From NCBI RefSeq assembly GCF_025145845.1, contig NZ_CP102253.1, positions 434,001 to 498,000 on the forward strand: a DNA stretch of 64,000 nt, written 5' to 3'. The stretch comes from Alistipes shahii WAL 8301 (lineage in GTDB: Bacteria; Bacteroidota; Bacteroidia; Bacteroidales; Rikenellaceae). The first letter of the stretch is position 1; each line of letters starts with the position of its first letter. This document shows, one piece after another, positions 52,320-62,900 of this stretch. Under the pieces are notes generated by a model. The model saw only the letters and a list, made by a program, of their open reading frames with translations. It had not been told where the DNA came from and searched no databases. Made by a program: the position numbers and the translations under genes.

Positions 52320-53443
52320 TCAGTTTGGCTGCCGGTTGTTTTTCGCCGCCTTGCGCCAGACGACCCCTACCAGCAGGAATGACAGAACCGATGCGGCGAT
52401 CCAGAATACCGATGCGACGCTGTAATCGTGTGTCGTGATGCCATCGACGACGGTTTTGTGCTTGTCGAGCAGGGCGCCGCTGATGATGTCCTGAATCCCC
52501 GCACCCACATAGCTGGCGATCCCGATGATCCCGAGCGCTGCGCCGCTGGCCCGGCGCGGGACCAGATCGACGGCCATCAAACCGCCCACGAAACAGATCA
52601 GGACCCCGATGGCGATGCCGAACAGGACCATGGCGAGGATGTTTACGAACATCCCGGAGCCAGAGTACAGGAACAGGCCGAGCGACACGGAACAAAGCAC
52701 GCCGAACGTCACGGCGATACTGTAACGGCTCCCGTTGAACCATTTGTCGGACATCCATCCCGAAAAGACCGTCCCTGCGATGCCGAGAAAGGCGTTGACG
52801 GAGATGACCTGGGTCGCCGTCGCCAGCGGGAAGCCTTTGACCTCCTGAAGGAAGATGACGCCCCAGCCGTTTATGGCGTAGCGGCTGACGTACATGCAGG
52901 CGCTGGCCAGGGCGAGTATCCAGATGTAGGGATTTCTGAACGCGGCTTTCTGGGCCGTGCCGACCGATTCCCGTTCCACCTCCGTTTCGTCCCCGGCCTC
53001 GCCCGAGAGCACCTCCACCGGCGGCAGTCCCTTGCTTTCGGGCGTGTCGTGCAGGAAGAGCAGGATCACCGCCACGCCCATCGCTCCGGCAATGGCCGAC
53101 CCGACGAATCCCCATTTCCATCCGGCGAGCCCCACGACGAGTCCCACGAAGACGAACGATATGGCTTCTCCTAAGTTGTGGCTGGCGCTGAAAAATCCGT
53201 AATAGGTGCCGCGCTTTTTGAGCGGATACCACCTCGACAGCGCGATGATCGCCGGGGCGGCGCCCATCGACTGGCTCCAGCCGTTGATACCCCACAGGAC
53301 GGCGAAGACGACGAACAGGGTCGTCGTGGCGAGGGTCCCTCCGCCGGAGAACAGCCCCAGCAGTCCCACGCAGAGGTTGGCGATGAATGAAACCGTCAGT
53401 CCGGTCGCCATGAAGCGTTTGATGTTGCTGTGGTCGGCCAGCA
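52320..53443 (-). pseudogene. Organophosphate antiporter (MFS), C-terminal part, split by inversion
   Basis: The segment from LADHSNIKRFMATGL to the stop at 52320 matches residues about 92-450 of the intact antiporter at 31461 (shared RWYPL..RGTYYGFFSASHNLGE, HDTPESKGLPPVE, ISRYAINGWG). The expected first 90 residues are missing here and are found on the opposite strand at 53974-54247. The open frame continuing upstream to 53666 is a shadow of the glycosidase fragment and not part of the transporter. Joining the two parts at the shared TGCT gives GKFVNGLLADHSNIKRF, equal in length to the paralogue. As sequenced, no functional protein can be made. Confidence 0.9.
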
Positions 53444-53960
53444 CGAAGGGGCATTCTTCCTCGATCCTGCCACGGGAAAGGCCGACATAGACTATGGCGA
53501 CAACGCCTCCTACCTCGCCAGCACTTATTCCACCGTACTCTCGGGCGCCCCGATGCTGATAGCCGATTACGAACCTGTAGGCGAAACGTTTGCGGCAAAT
53601 CCGGACAGCCTCGACCTGCGCACGCTCGACTACGAAGATTACCGCCGCCATCAGGGTGTGCGCCATCCGCGGGTGGCGATCGCACTGACCGAAGACGGCC
53701 GGGCGCTACTCATCACCGTCGACGGACGCTGGTGGACGTCATCGGGAATGACCGCGCAGGAACTGACCCGGATGCTTGTCCGGCATTTCAATCCCCGCTG
53801 TGCATTGAACCTCGACGGAGGCGGCTCGACCACAATGCTGATCGGAAACCGGGGCGTACACGACACCCATGTCGTGAACTTCCCCGTGGACAACAAACGC
53901 TACGACCACTACGGCCAGCGCGCCGTCAACAACGTGGTATTGGTGAAACGGAACGATTAA
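53444..53960 (+). pseudogene. Phosphodiester glycosidase (NAGPA-like), C-terminal part, on inverted segment
   Basis: Frame continuing GAFFLDP...DYGDNASYLAS to the stop at 53960, with the family motif NLDGGGSTTML and the closing RAVNNVVLV. It lacks a start of its own: the first half lies on the minus strand at 54252-54651. Rejoining at AGCA gives YWKHEGAFFLD, which reads smoothly. The intact relative is at 57666-58625. Confidence 0.88.
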
Positions 53961-53973
53961 CGCACGACATCCC

Positions 53974-54247
53974 ATGTTCGACAAAATAAAAACCTTTTAC
54001 GGAACCAGCAAACCGGTTCCGCCGTTGCAGTGCGGCCCGAAGGAACGGGACAGGCTCTACCGCAGGCTCCGCTTCCAGAGTTTTCTGGCCGGGACGGTCA
54101 GTTACAGCCTTTACTACGTCTGCCGCACCACGCTCAACGTGGTGAAGAAACCGATCATCGACAGCCATGCGCTGGATGCGCAGCAGTTGGGCATCATCAG
54201 CTCCGCGCTGCTCTTCGCCTATGCCGCCGGAAAGTTCGTAAACGGAC
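53974..54247 (+). pseudogene. Organophosphate antiporter (MFS), N-terminal part, on inverted segment
   Basis: Begins with ATG at 53974, 13 bases after the glycosidase stop. It encodes the first 91 residues: MFDKIKTFYGTSKPV, then YSLYYVCRTTLNVVKKPIID and LLFAYAAGKFVNG, matching the intact antiporter at 31461. The frame then runs into the antisense of the glycosidase N-part and is no longer meaningful. Confidence 0.9.
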
Positions 54248-54251
54248 TGCT

Positions 54252-54651
54252 TCCAGTAACGGGTGTGGGTTTTGTCCACGGTCTCTTCGCGCCGGACCTT
54301 CCCGTCCGTCTTCACGAACGATACGTCGGGTTCGAAATAGGAGCCGTTGATCCCGGCGAAGGCGTCCGCGCGGAGGGCGAATGCCGAAAGCGAATCGGCC
54401 TCTTCGCTGTGTACGACCGAGAGCGAATATCCGCCGTGCGAGAGGTCTATTTCGAGGACGTTGATAGTCTGGTTGGCTCCCGTCGGGAGGTAGAATCCCG
54501 TATAGTTGTACCACACGCAGCCGGGGGCTACGACGTCTATCGACCATCCAGCCATGTCGGACGTGCGTGACAACGGATCGTCCGCCGGCGTATTGCAGCA
54601 TCCTGTGGTGAGCAGGGCGGCCTGTATGAGGATGTAAAATGTCTTTTTCAT
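54252..54651 (-). pseudogene. Phosphodiester glycosidase (NAGPA-like), N-terminal part, split by inversion
   Basis: Starts at ATG 54651, overlapping the alkaline phosphatase stop (ATGA). Lipobox TGC gives Cys18. The segment contains INVLEIDLSHGGYSLSV and AFAGINGSYFEPD, a family signature, and ends sensibly at RYWK; the sequence after that is antisense of the MFS fragment. In the restored orientation the full enzyme would be about 305 residues and would cleave sugar-1-phosphodiester bonds outside the inner membrane. Confidence 0.88.
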
Positions 54652-55775
54652 GGCTGCAATCCCAAGACCTCTTGCATCCTTCGACCTATTTCGTCATTCT
54701 CCAATACCCCTCCGAAACGGGTCGCGCAGGGCCCGTAGGCGAACAGCGGCACCATCGACGCGGTGTGGCTCACGCTGCCCCAGACATATCCGATGCCGCT
54801 TTCGGACAGATGGAAATCAGCATTTCCCGAGGGTATGGCGAGCCCGCCGGTTTCATGGTCGGCGAGGATGATTACCAGTGTCCCGGGATGTGCCTGGGCG
54901 TAATCCAGGGCCACACCCACGGCGTTGTCGAAATCCCGTATTTCGGCGAGCATACCCGCTGCGTCGTTGGCGTGGCACATCTTGTCGATGAGCGAACCCT
55001 CCACCATCAGGAAAAAGCCTTTTCCGCGGCTGTTGTTCGTCACTATTTCGAGGGCCTTGGCCGTGGCCTGCGGGAGGTATTCCGGCGAACGGCCTTCGGC
55101 GATGGTGGGGATGCCGTAGTTGTCGCCCGGATAGAGTGCCATGGCCCGGCCTTCGGAAACGTCGTCGAGTTCTTCGAGGCTTCGGACCACGAGGCAGCCC
55201 CTCTTTTCGAGCTTCCCGATGATGCTCGGATCACCCTCCTCCAAATACTGACGGCCGCTGCCGATCAGCACGTCGATGTCGGTGTCGAGCAGGCCGAGGG
55301 CCACCTGCTTGTATTTGCGGCGGTCCATCGAATGGCCGAAGAATGCCCCGGGGGTGGCGTGGACGACTCCGGAGGTAACCACTACACCCGTCGCCATACC
55401 GCGGGCATCGGCTTTTTCGAGGATGGTGTGCAGGCGGTTTCCCGCGCTGTCGAGCCCGAGCCGGGAGTTGTTGGTTTTCCGGCCTGTGGAGAACGCCGTT
55501 CCCGCGGCGGCCGAGTCGGTTACACGATTGTTGGCCGAATGGGTCTTCACGAATCCGGTCACCGGAGCCCGCTCCATTTGGATAGGGCGGTATTCGTTCT
55601 CGATCATCAGGGCCGTGACGTGGGCCAGCCCCATTCCGTCACCGATCATCAGGATTATGTTTTCGACCTTTTCGGCCTCCTGCTGTTTTTTCGCGGGTTT
55701 CGCAGCGAACGCCGTTGCGGACAGCAGGACCGGGACAACAGCGCATAACAAAAATAAGGATCGTTTCATTTTCAT
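54648..55775 (-). CDS. Alkaline phosphatase, exported
   Basis: A 375-residue enzyme. The ATG at 55775 (MKMKRSLFLLCAVVPVLL) gives a proper signal peptide; longer upstream extension is not credible. Metal-site Asp46 in LMIGDGMG, nucleophile Ser88 in VTDSAAAGTAFSTG, and LADHETGG near residue 315 identify the alkaline phosphatase superfamily. It removes phosphate from phosphomonoesters in the periplasm. In this PUL it would release phosphate from products of the phosphodiester glycosidases. Its stop overlaps the start of the split glycosidase gene. A long-loop inverted repeat lies in its leader. Confidence 0.94.
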   Translation of the reverse strand: MKMKRSLFLLCAVVPVLLSATAFAAKPAKKQQEAEKVENIILMIGDGMGLAHVTALMIENEYRPIQMERAPVTGFVKTHSANNRVTDSAAAGTAFSTGRKTNNSRLGLDSAGNRLHTILEKADARGMATGVVVTSGVVHATPGAFFGHSMDRRKYKQVALGLLDTDIDVLIGSGRQYLEEGDPSIIGKLEKRGCLVVRSLEELDDVSEGRAMALYPGDNYGIPTIAEGRSPEYLPQATAKALEIVTNNSRGKGFFLMVEGSLIDKMCHANDAAGMLAEIRDFDNAVGVALDYAQAHPGTLVIILADHETGGLAIPSGNADFHLSESGIGYVWGSVSHTASMVPLFAYGPCATRFGGVLENDEIGRRMQEVLGLQP

Positions 55776-55793
55776 TTGAATTACTGATAATAA

Positions 55794-55853
55794 AGGCAAT
55801 CTGTCGAAACGAGGCGGAATATCCCAGCTTCCTCTTGCTCCGGCAGATTGCCT
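55794..55853 (-). promoter_or_regulatory. Inverted repeat in the leader of the alkaline phosphatase gene
   Basis: AGGCAATCTG (55794-55803) and its exact complement CAGATTGCCT (55844-55853) enclose 40 bases in the gap between the beta-helix gene and the phosphatase. It could form a long-loop hairpin in the mRNA, or a protein-binding site; function unknown. Confidence 0.4.
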
Positions 55854-55875
55854 GTTTCCAAATTCTGGGTATGTC

Positions 55876-57660
55876 CTATTCGTTGACCCAGGCACCAATC
55901 ACGGCCTTTCCGTCACGACTTACTCCGCGTTGATCGAGAATGATTACATCTTTCGATATCCACTGTGAATATTCAATCTGCAATGCTCTCAACATTGGCA
56001 CTCCCATGCCGTTAGTAAGAGCCGGATTATCCGGTCCCTTCAGTGCAACGGTTTGTGTCTTGCCTCCGTTATCGGAAAGCGGACCAAGCATCGTTTCCGC
56101 ATCGAATGATATATCCTGCAAAAGAATGCTATTGACGTCATATATCTGACTTCCGTTGACATAAGACTGTCCTGCGGAAAGCACGGCTTGGCCGCCGTCA
56201 TCGTCAAGTTGAAGATCCGAGTTTTTAGGATCGCTGTTGCCTGAGACGATCGTATTGTATATTCTCGTGATGCAATAGCTGTTGGAAATATTGATTCCCC
56301 CGCCGTATGACTTTGCCGTATTACCTGTAATCGTACAGTTAACAATGTCTAACTTCGTCGTCTTGCCATTTGCACCGTATACAGCGATGGCACCGCCTTT
56401 GCCGCCCGTATTACCCATAAACGTGGAGTTAACGATCACGGTTTCGGAGTTTTCGCGACCATAGATTGCACCTCCTTGACGAGTGTTGTGATCGGCCACA
56501 TTCTTCGTAAAGGTCGAATTGTAGATATAATTGTACGACTTTGCATTGGTATTGACAGCATAGATTGCTGTGCCGAAATGGGAGGTACGGTTATTTTCAA
56601 ACGTACAGTTATCGACAGTCAGCGTGGAAGTGTCGTTGTAAATACCGGCGCCGCCGTTATTGCCGGAGTGGATATTGTCCGAAATTACACAATTTTCGAA
56701 TTTGACATCCGATCCATTGTGGAGTACGATATTGCCATTGTTCTGTGCTGTATTGTCTTTGATTTTACAATTTACGAAGTCGACGGCCGAAGCGACGATT
56801 ACAATACCGCCTCCAGATCGGGCATCTACCGAAGTTCCGTTGATCGTAACTTTCCGGTTGGTCTGTGCCTTTCCGCCAGTGATCGTAATCCCCTGTATTT
56901 TCAATCGGAAATCGGGATCGGGAACTGCAGTTACGACGACCACATGAGATACTGTTCCGTTTTCCGTTTCACCGCTGAAAATCGTCTCATTGACTGCGGG
57001 GGCGGATATGGCTCCTTCCGTTGCATCGGAGGGATAGCCTCCGATGAGGGTAATGTTAGAGTTCAGTTCAAACGTTTTGTCGCTCGCATTGTCGAGGCTT
57101 CCGCCCGCTACAGGTGCGTAGGGAGTATATGTCCCGGCAGCCAAGTGCACCTTATCACCAAACGCCGCCATATTCAAGGCATTTTCGAGTGTGGTAGCAT
57201 TTGCCCACGACAGTCCGTCGGCCGTACCGTCGCCGTCCGTCTTGACGTAATAGTCCATGGGATTTTCTCCGGCGACGGTCGGCGCCTGGGTGATGCGGAA
57301 GGTTTTGACCGCATCGTCCGTGATCCAGATCCGGACGGTCCCCGTCCGTTCGTCGCGCGAGGTGTTGAGTGCAACGGAGATGATGCAGTCTCCGTCACCT
57401 GTTCCGCGGGCCTTTTCGAACGAGATCCAACTGGCATCCGTGCCTGCACGCCACGGCAGGTTCGATTCAACGGGGATGGTGAGGGTCGTTTTTTCGCGCG
57501 GCACGTTCTCCACCTCGTTCGCCCGGATGGAGAGTTCGGGCGTTTCGGGGGTGAATCCGCTGTCGTCGGTCGGAAAGGCTTCGCATCCCGCTGACACGGC
57601 AAGGAGCAGAAGTGCACATGCCGTCCGGGTGAAATAGGTGCTTATGTTTTTCATCTTCAT
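55876..57660 (-). CDS. BACON + right-handed beta-helix surface lipoprotein
   Basis: A 594-residue lipoprotein (lipobox SAGC, Cys26). Residues about 40-130 form a BACON domain (NLPWRAGTDASWISFEKARG...FRITQAP). The remainder is a right-handed parallel beta-helix with repeated turns such as FVNCKIKDNTAQNNGN, FENCVISDNIHSGNNGGAGIYN and IVNCTITGNTAKSYGGGIN, as in pectin-lyase-like and choice-of-anchor proteins. No clear catalytic triad is visible, so binding rather than cleavage is as likely. It lies between the intact glycosidase (5 bases upstream) and alkaline phosphatase. Confidence 0.85.
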   Translation of the reverse strand: MKMKNISTYFTRTACALLLLAVSAGCEAFPTDDSGFTPETPELSIRANEVENVPREKTTLTIPVESNLPWRAGTDASWISFEKARGTGDGDCIISVALNTSRDERTGTVRIWITDDAVKTFRITQAPTVAGENPMDYYVKTDGDGTADGLSWANATTLENALNMAAFGDKVHLAAGTYTPYAPVAGGSLDNASDKTFELNSNITLIGGYPSDATEGAISAPAVNETIFSGETENGTVSHVVVVTAVPDPDFRLKIQGITITGGKAQTNRKVTINGTSVDARSGGGIVIVASAVDFVNCKIKDNTAQNNGNIVLHNGSDVKFENCVISDNIHSGNNGGAGIYNDTSTLTVDNCTFENNRTSHFGTAIYAVNTNAKSYNYIYNSTFTKNVADHNTRQGGAIYGRENSETVIVNSTFMGNTGGKGGAIAVYGANGKTTKLDIVNCTITGNTAKSYGGGINISNSYCITRIYNTIVSGNSDPKNSDLQLDDDGGQAVLSAGQSYVNGSQIYDVNSILLQDISFDAETMLGPLSDNGGKTQTVALKGPDNPALTNGMGVPMLRALQIEYSQWISKDVIILDQRGVSRDGKAVIGAWVNE

Positions 57661-57665
57661 CGGAT

Positions 57666-58625
57666 TTATTGGTTGGAAATAATCAGGAGCCCGTCGCCTA
57701 CGGCCCGCTCCTGGCCGCCGTTGTCACAGGGCCAGTTGCAGACCTTGAAACGGTCGTCGGTGAATTCCGGCGTAGTGCGGACGAGGAATGTCGTGGAGCC
57801 TCCTCCATCGAGGTTGATTGCATCGTGCGCTCCGATGCTTTGGAAACAGAGCCCCAGTTCCTGATAGCGCATACCGTTGGAATAACTCCAATTCCGGCCG
57901 TCGACGACGAGGAACCAAACCGTTTTTCCGTCTTCCGACACGCCTACCGCCGTGCGCGGTTCGAGACCTTCCTCCTCTTGCGTCACGAGTTCACCCTCCG
58001 TCATGAGCATCACGCCGCCGCCCACGGCCTCCTGGATCACGCCGCTGGCATTGACCGCAGGATAGTCGTCGCGGTGCGCCACGGCGGCTTTTTTGTCCCG
58101 GGTGATGTAGAACACGCTGCGTTCGCCGCTGTCGAAGGTGTTTTTCAGCATGACGCCGTTCCGGTGTACGGGACCGCGGGGTACGCCAGTCGTCATATTG
58201 AAGAAGTCAGCGTTGAAACCTGCCCAGACCTTGTTGCCGGCGGCATCGGCTGCAAGGGCCTGCCGTGTCATGGACTGCATCTTGAACGTCGTGCCGTTGT
58301 CGGGCAGCGACGCCGCGATGGAAATGGCGGGATTAGAGAGGTCCACCTCGACGACGAACATCTTCGTCGTGTAACCTTCGTACGAGACGTATGCAATTTC
58401 GGTGGCTTCCACACCGTCGGTAACGGTCCAGGTGCGGTCATCGATCATATGGCCGATCAGCCCCGTGCCCGCGACGAGTTTTTGGGCAACAGCCGTTGTG
58501 GCGGTTGTATTGTCGTACGCATCATTGTAATCAGGAGTATCGTTGCACGACCAAAGAGTTGTGGACAATGCAAAAAGGCAAAACAACAGTCGGATTTTCA
58601 AGAATATTTTATTGTTGGTTTTCAT
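57666..58625 (-). CDS. Phosphodiester glycosidase family lipoprotein (NAGPA domain), intact
   Basis: A 319-residue lipoprotein (lipobox LWSC, Cys27). The NAGPA domain is recognised by AGFNADFFNMTTGVPRGPV, RTAVGVSEDGKTVWFLVVDGR, INLDGGGSTTFLV and the terminal ERAVGDGLLII. The family includes the mammalian uncovering enzyme that removes GlcNAc from GlcNAc-1-phospho-6-mannose diesters; bacterial members split sugar phosphodiesters. It follows susD3 by 42 bases. Together with a second copy (split at 53444-54651) it is the strongest pointer to a phosphodiester-linked substrate for this PUL. Confidence 0.92.
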   Translation of the reverse strand: MKTNNKIFLKIRLLFCLFALSTTLWSCNDTPDYNDAYDNTTATTAVAQKLVAGTGLIGHMIDDRTWTVTDGVEATEIAYVSYEGYTTKMFVVEVDLSNPAISIAASLPDNGTTFKMQSMTRQALAADAAGNKVWAGFNADFFNMTTGVPRGPVHRNGVMLKNTFDSGERSVFYITRDKKAAVAHRDDYPAVNASGVIQEAVGGGVMLMTEGELVTQEEEGLEPRTAVGVSEDGKTVWFLVVDGRNWSYSNGMRYQELGLCFQSIGAHDAINLDGGGSTTFLVRTTPEFTDDRFKVCNWPCDNGGQERAVGDGLLIISNQ

Positions 58626-58667
58626 AACGGTCTTTTTTACAATAAGACTTGGTTTTCGGCTGCATAA

Positions 58668-59951
58668 TCAGTCCCCGTATCCGGGATTTTGTCCCAGCAG
58701 CGGGTTGAGCAGGCGTTGCTGGCCAGGTATCGGGAATAGTACCTGATGAGACTGGATGCCCAGCTCCTCCACGGCGCGGCCGGTACGAACCAAATCGTAA
58801 TAGCGGAAATTCTCGGTCACCAGTTCCCTGCGGCGCTCGTCCATCACGGCGTCCATGAACGCCTTGTCCGTGGTCGGGGCGGGGTTGATCGCCGTCAGTC
58901 CACGGACTTCGCGCAGGTCGTTGAGTCGCGCCAGTCCGTTGGGGCGTCCCTGAGCTTCGGCGCTGATGAGGTACATCTCGGCGACACGCGAGACGATTAC
59001 CGGGTCCTTGCCCGTCTGTCCGCTGGGATACTTGTTGAAGAGGGTCTGTCCGGCTACGCTGGTGAAGGTGATCTCCTTGCGCTTGTCCTCGTCCGAGAAG
59101 ACCGCCAGCAGGTCTTTGGTGGGATAGTAGACCCCCTGGCCTTTGTTCTCATGAGCATAGGTGTAGAACAGGTCGCTGATGTTGAGCCCCGACTCCTCCG
59201 AGAGATTCTCGAAGGCGAAGATGATCTCCGTGTTGGCCGCCTTGCGGAAGATCTTTTCGAAATCGTCGAGTTTATACTTGCCGATCAGGCTTTCGGCCAG
59301 TTCGGCGGCCTCTGTTTTCTTGCCTCGGCTCAGCTTCACGCGTGCCATGAGCGCGACGGCTGCGTCGTGTGACACGTAATAATAGCTTTTACTCGATCCG
59401 AGCAGGTCCAGTGCCAGCTCCAACTCTTCCTCGATGAAATTCCATACCTGCTCGGCAGGGTCGCGCGGCACGTTCTCCTGCGTATTCTCCCGGAGGATGG
59501 GCATGTCGCCCCAGCGGGTTACCATGCAGTAGTAGAGGTATGCCCTGAAATAGTGGGATTCGCCGAGTGCCAGCGTGGCTTCCGACGACCCAGGGTATTT
59601 TTCCGCGGCTTTGATGAGGTTGTTGACCTGGTACAGGATGTAGAAATAGCCTGCCCACGAAGTGTTCTGGTAGCTGTTGAGCGACGAGAGCATCGAATTT
59701 ATCTGGTCTTTCGAAGTTCCCGAATTCCCACGGATGTTACCGCCGAGGATGTCGAACATGATATAGGAACGCACCCCGGGTCCGCCGCTCTGGAAACTGC
59801 TGTAAACGCCCATGCGCATGGCCGGGAGGTCGGCCTCGGTGACGGCTTCCGGCGGGATCGAATAGCGGGAAAATCTGTCGAGGTCGCCTGCGCAGGAGAA
59901 GCCTGCGGCTGCAAGGAAGACGAGTGTGAAGTGAAATAGTATCTTTTTCAT
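58668..59951 (-). CDS. SusD-like surface lipoprotein 3
   Basis: A 427-residue RagB/SusD-family lipoprotein (lipobox FSC, Cys20), shorter than usual. Signatures: ALGESHYFRAYLYYCMVTRWGDMPIL and the C-terminal DERRRELVTENFRYYDLVRTGRAVEELG, ending LLGQNPGYGD. It lies 16 bases after susC3 and forms the transport pair with it. Confidence 0.94.
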   Translation of the reverse strand: MKKILFHFTLVFLAAAGFSCAGDLDRFSRYSIPPEAVTEADLPAMRMGVYSSFQSGGPGVRSYIMFDILGGNIRGNSGTSKDQINSMLSSLNSYQNTSWAGYFYILYQVNNLIKAAEKYPGSSEATLALGESHYFRAYLYYCMVTRWGDMPILRENTQENVPRDPAEQVWNFIEEELELALDLLGSSKSYYYVSHDAAVALMARVKLSRGKKTEAAELAESLIGKYKLDDFEKIFRKAANTEIIFAFENLSEESGLNISDLFYTYAHENKGQGVYYPTKDLLAVFSDEDKRKEITFTSVAGQTLFNKYPSGQTGKDPVIVSRVAEMYLISAEAQGRPNGLARLNDLREVRGLTAINPAPTTDKAFMDAVMDERRRELVTENFRYYDLVRTGRAVEELGIQSHQVLFPIPGQQRLLNPLLGQNPGYGD

Positions 59952-59967
59952 AGGTTTCGCTCTCCGT

Positions 59968-62900
59968 TTAGATGGTTATGTTGATACCGAAAGTGAACAT
60001 ACGCGGCTGGGGTACGGTAAGCCGGTCGACGCCGTAATACAACGGATTGAGATCCTTGCTGACATCCGGATCCCAGCCGGGATATTTCGAGATGAGGAAC
60101 AGGTTGTCGCCCTGAAAGTAGATGCGGAGTCCTTTCATGCGGAGCTTCGACGTGATTGCCGCCGGGAATTCGTATCCCAGGACGAGGCTGCGGAGCCGAA
60201 TGAAAGAGCCGTCGTGCAGGATACGCGATGAGTTGCGCACGTTGGGGGTCGCCCGGTTGAAGATGGCGCGCGGGTATTCGTTGGTGCTGCCCGGGCCCGT
60301 CCACCGGTTCTCGACCTGCGACGCCAGTACGTTCGACGTGTGGCTGAGACGCGCGGCGTTGATCATCCATTCGGCCAGCACCTTGTTGCCGTACTGGTAG
60401 GTGAAAAAGACGTCGAGACGCAGACCCTTCCACTTGAATGTATTGTTCCATCCGCCGAAGAACTTGGGGTTTGAAGAGCCCTGGATTACGCGGTCCTCGT
60501 CGGTGACTTGTCCGTCGTTGTTGACATCCCTCCATTTGACGTCGCCGGCCCGGATTCCGTCGGCATACTGCGGATCGGGAACCTCTCCGTCGTACTGGTA
60601 GATGCCGAGCTGTTCGAACACGTACCACGAACCCACTTCCTCGCCTGCGCGGAGGATGCGGTTGGAACCGATGATGTCCTCGCCCGTGAGCGACTTGATG
60701 ATGTTCTTGTTGTGGGAGATGTTGAACTGCGAGAGCCAGGAGAAGTGCTTGCCGAAGTTGAAGTGGGTGTTGAGGGTGAATTCCACGCCCCGGTTACGGA
60801 TCGATCCGATATTCGAGAGGGTCGAGGTCGTTCCCGTATGGGCAGCCACCGGCTTGTTGTAAAGCAGGTCGAATGTGTTTTTCTGGTAGATGTCGAAGAT
60901 CATGTTGACCTTGCCTTTCAGGAAGGCCAGGTCGAATCCGACGTCATACTGGTCGGCCTTTTCCCAGCGAAGATTCCGGTTCCCGAAGTCGGACACCGCG
61001 ATACCGCTTTGTCCTCCGTAGTTCTTGCCGCCGGACATCTTGGCGTGATAGGCCCAGGGGCTGATGCCCTCCTGGTTGCCGGTGCGTCCGTAGCTGGCGC
61101 GGAATTTCAGGTCGATGCCCGAGTCCTCCATGAAGGGCTCGTTGCCGAGGTTCCATCCGAACGAAACGGAGGGGAACCAGCCCCAGCGGTTCTCGGGGGC
61201 GAATTTCGACGAACCGTCCGTGCGCAATGTCGCGGTGAGCATGTAACGGTCTTTGTAGCCGGCGGTGATACGTCCGAAATAGGACTCCATCGCGTATTCG
61301 TTGAGCGTTCCGGTGACGTTGTAGAATTCCGCCGCTGCATTGACGATGTTGAACGACGGCGAGGGGAATCCGCGCACGTCGACGTAATTCTGCTTGCGGG
61401 TCACATCCTGATAGGAGTGGCCCAGCATGGCACTGAAATCGACGTCGCCGAACTTGTCGTTATAGTTGGCGTAGACCTCGAACGTGGTGTTGGGCACGTG
61501 GCGGTAAGCCTCCACCAGACGTCCCACGCCCGTACCGTAGGGATGGTTCTCGTTATAGTAGGTATAGTCGTAGGTGAAGCTCAGGTCGGCGTTGTAGTTG
61601 GCCTGAATTTGCAGTTTGTCGTCGAAAAAGTTGAACTTGGCGAAGAAATTGCCCAAGATGCGGTAATTCTCGATATAGGCGATCTGCTCGTCGAGGATCT
61701 GCACGGGGTTGTGGAACGTAAGTTGGGGAGTGCCGCCGGTGTAATATCCCCCCCCCGGTGTATAGACATGGTCGATAGGGCGCTGGTGAATCAGGCGTTC
61801 CAGGATCGACGAGCCGATGTTGGAGCCGGGAATCTGGTCGTTCTTCATATAATTGCCCGAAACGTTGGCGCCCACCTCCAGCCATTTGGCGAATTTCTGC
61901 GTCACTTTGGCCTTGAGGTTCGCCTTGCGCATGGCGTTGGTGCGGATGACGCCGGTCTGGTCGTTATAGCTTCCGCCCACGTAATAGGTGGTCTTGGCGT
62001 TGCCTCCAGACACGGAGACATCGACGTTGTAGCTCCGGCCCAGCTGCGTGCCGATCTTCATCCAGTCGGTGTCGGGCATCGTGCCGAAGGGGTTCTGAAT
62101 GTGGACTTGGTAGTCTGCGTCCCCGACTTGATAACCGTACTGGCGGTTGTAGTTGTCGACGCCTTCGTTATAGGCTTCGATATACTGTTTTGAGTTGGCC
62201 ATCTTCACCCTCCGGAGGTTGGGGAATTGCGAGATGCCCGCTTGGAAGTTGAGCCGAAGCGTGGCTTTTCCCTCGCGGCCCGACTTGGTGGTGATGAGCA
62301 CCACGCCGTTGGAGGCCCGCGATCCGTAGATGGCGGCCGATGCCGCGTCTTTGAGGACTTCGATTGACTCGATGTCGTTGACGGCGATGGTCGCCATGGA
62401 ACTCATGGTCTCTCCGAAGTTGAAGATATTGGCGTCTTCGTTGGTGATCGGAATGCCGTCGATAACGTAAAGGGGCTCGTTGCCCGCGCTGATCGAGGAG
62501 ATACCCCGGATGCTCATACGTTCGCCCGAGCCGAGGTTTCCCGATCCCGTCGTGGAAATAACGCCGGCCACACGGCCTTGGAGCAGCTGTCCGGGGCTGG
62601 CCACCTGACGCTGGTTGTTCTCGTCGACCACCATCTTGCTGATGGCGCTCGACACCATGCCGCGGCGCTGGGTTCCGTAGCCGACCACCACGATATCGTC
62701 CACCAGTTTGGACTCTTCGTTGAGCACGACCGTCAACTGGTCCTTGTTCTGCGGCGTGACGACCACCGTGCGGGGTTCGTAGCCGAGGAACGAGATGTTG
62801 AGCGTCGCGGGAAGCGTGATGTCGCTCAGCTGGAATCCGCCCTGGATGCCGCTGGTGACGCCTTTGTTCGTGCCTGCGACGATGACGGTGGCTCCCGAAA

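Larger units (their letters stand above)
53444..54247. other. Inverted 804-bp segment
   Basis: This block carries the C-terminal half of a phosphodiester glycosidase and the N-terminal half of an MFS antiporter on the plus strand, while their other halves lie outside on the minus strand. The only inverted repeat at the borders is AGCA (53440-53443) and TGCT (54248-54251). Turning the block around rejoins both reading frames exactly. Confidence 0.9.

Noticed and set aside
53430..53666. N-terminal extension of the MFS frame on the minus strand and of the glycosidase frame on the plus strand
   Set aside because: Each extension is the antisense of the other fragment; homology stops exactly at the inversion borders.
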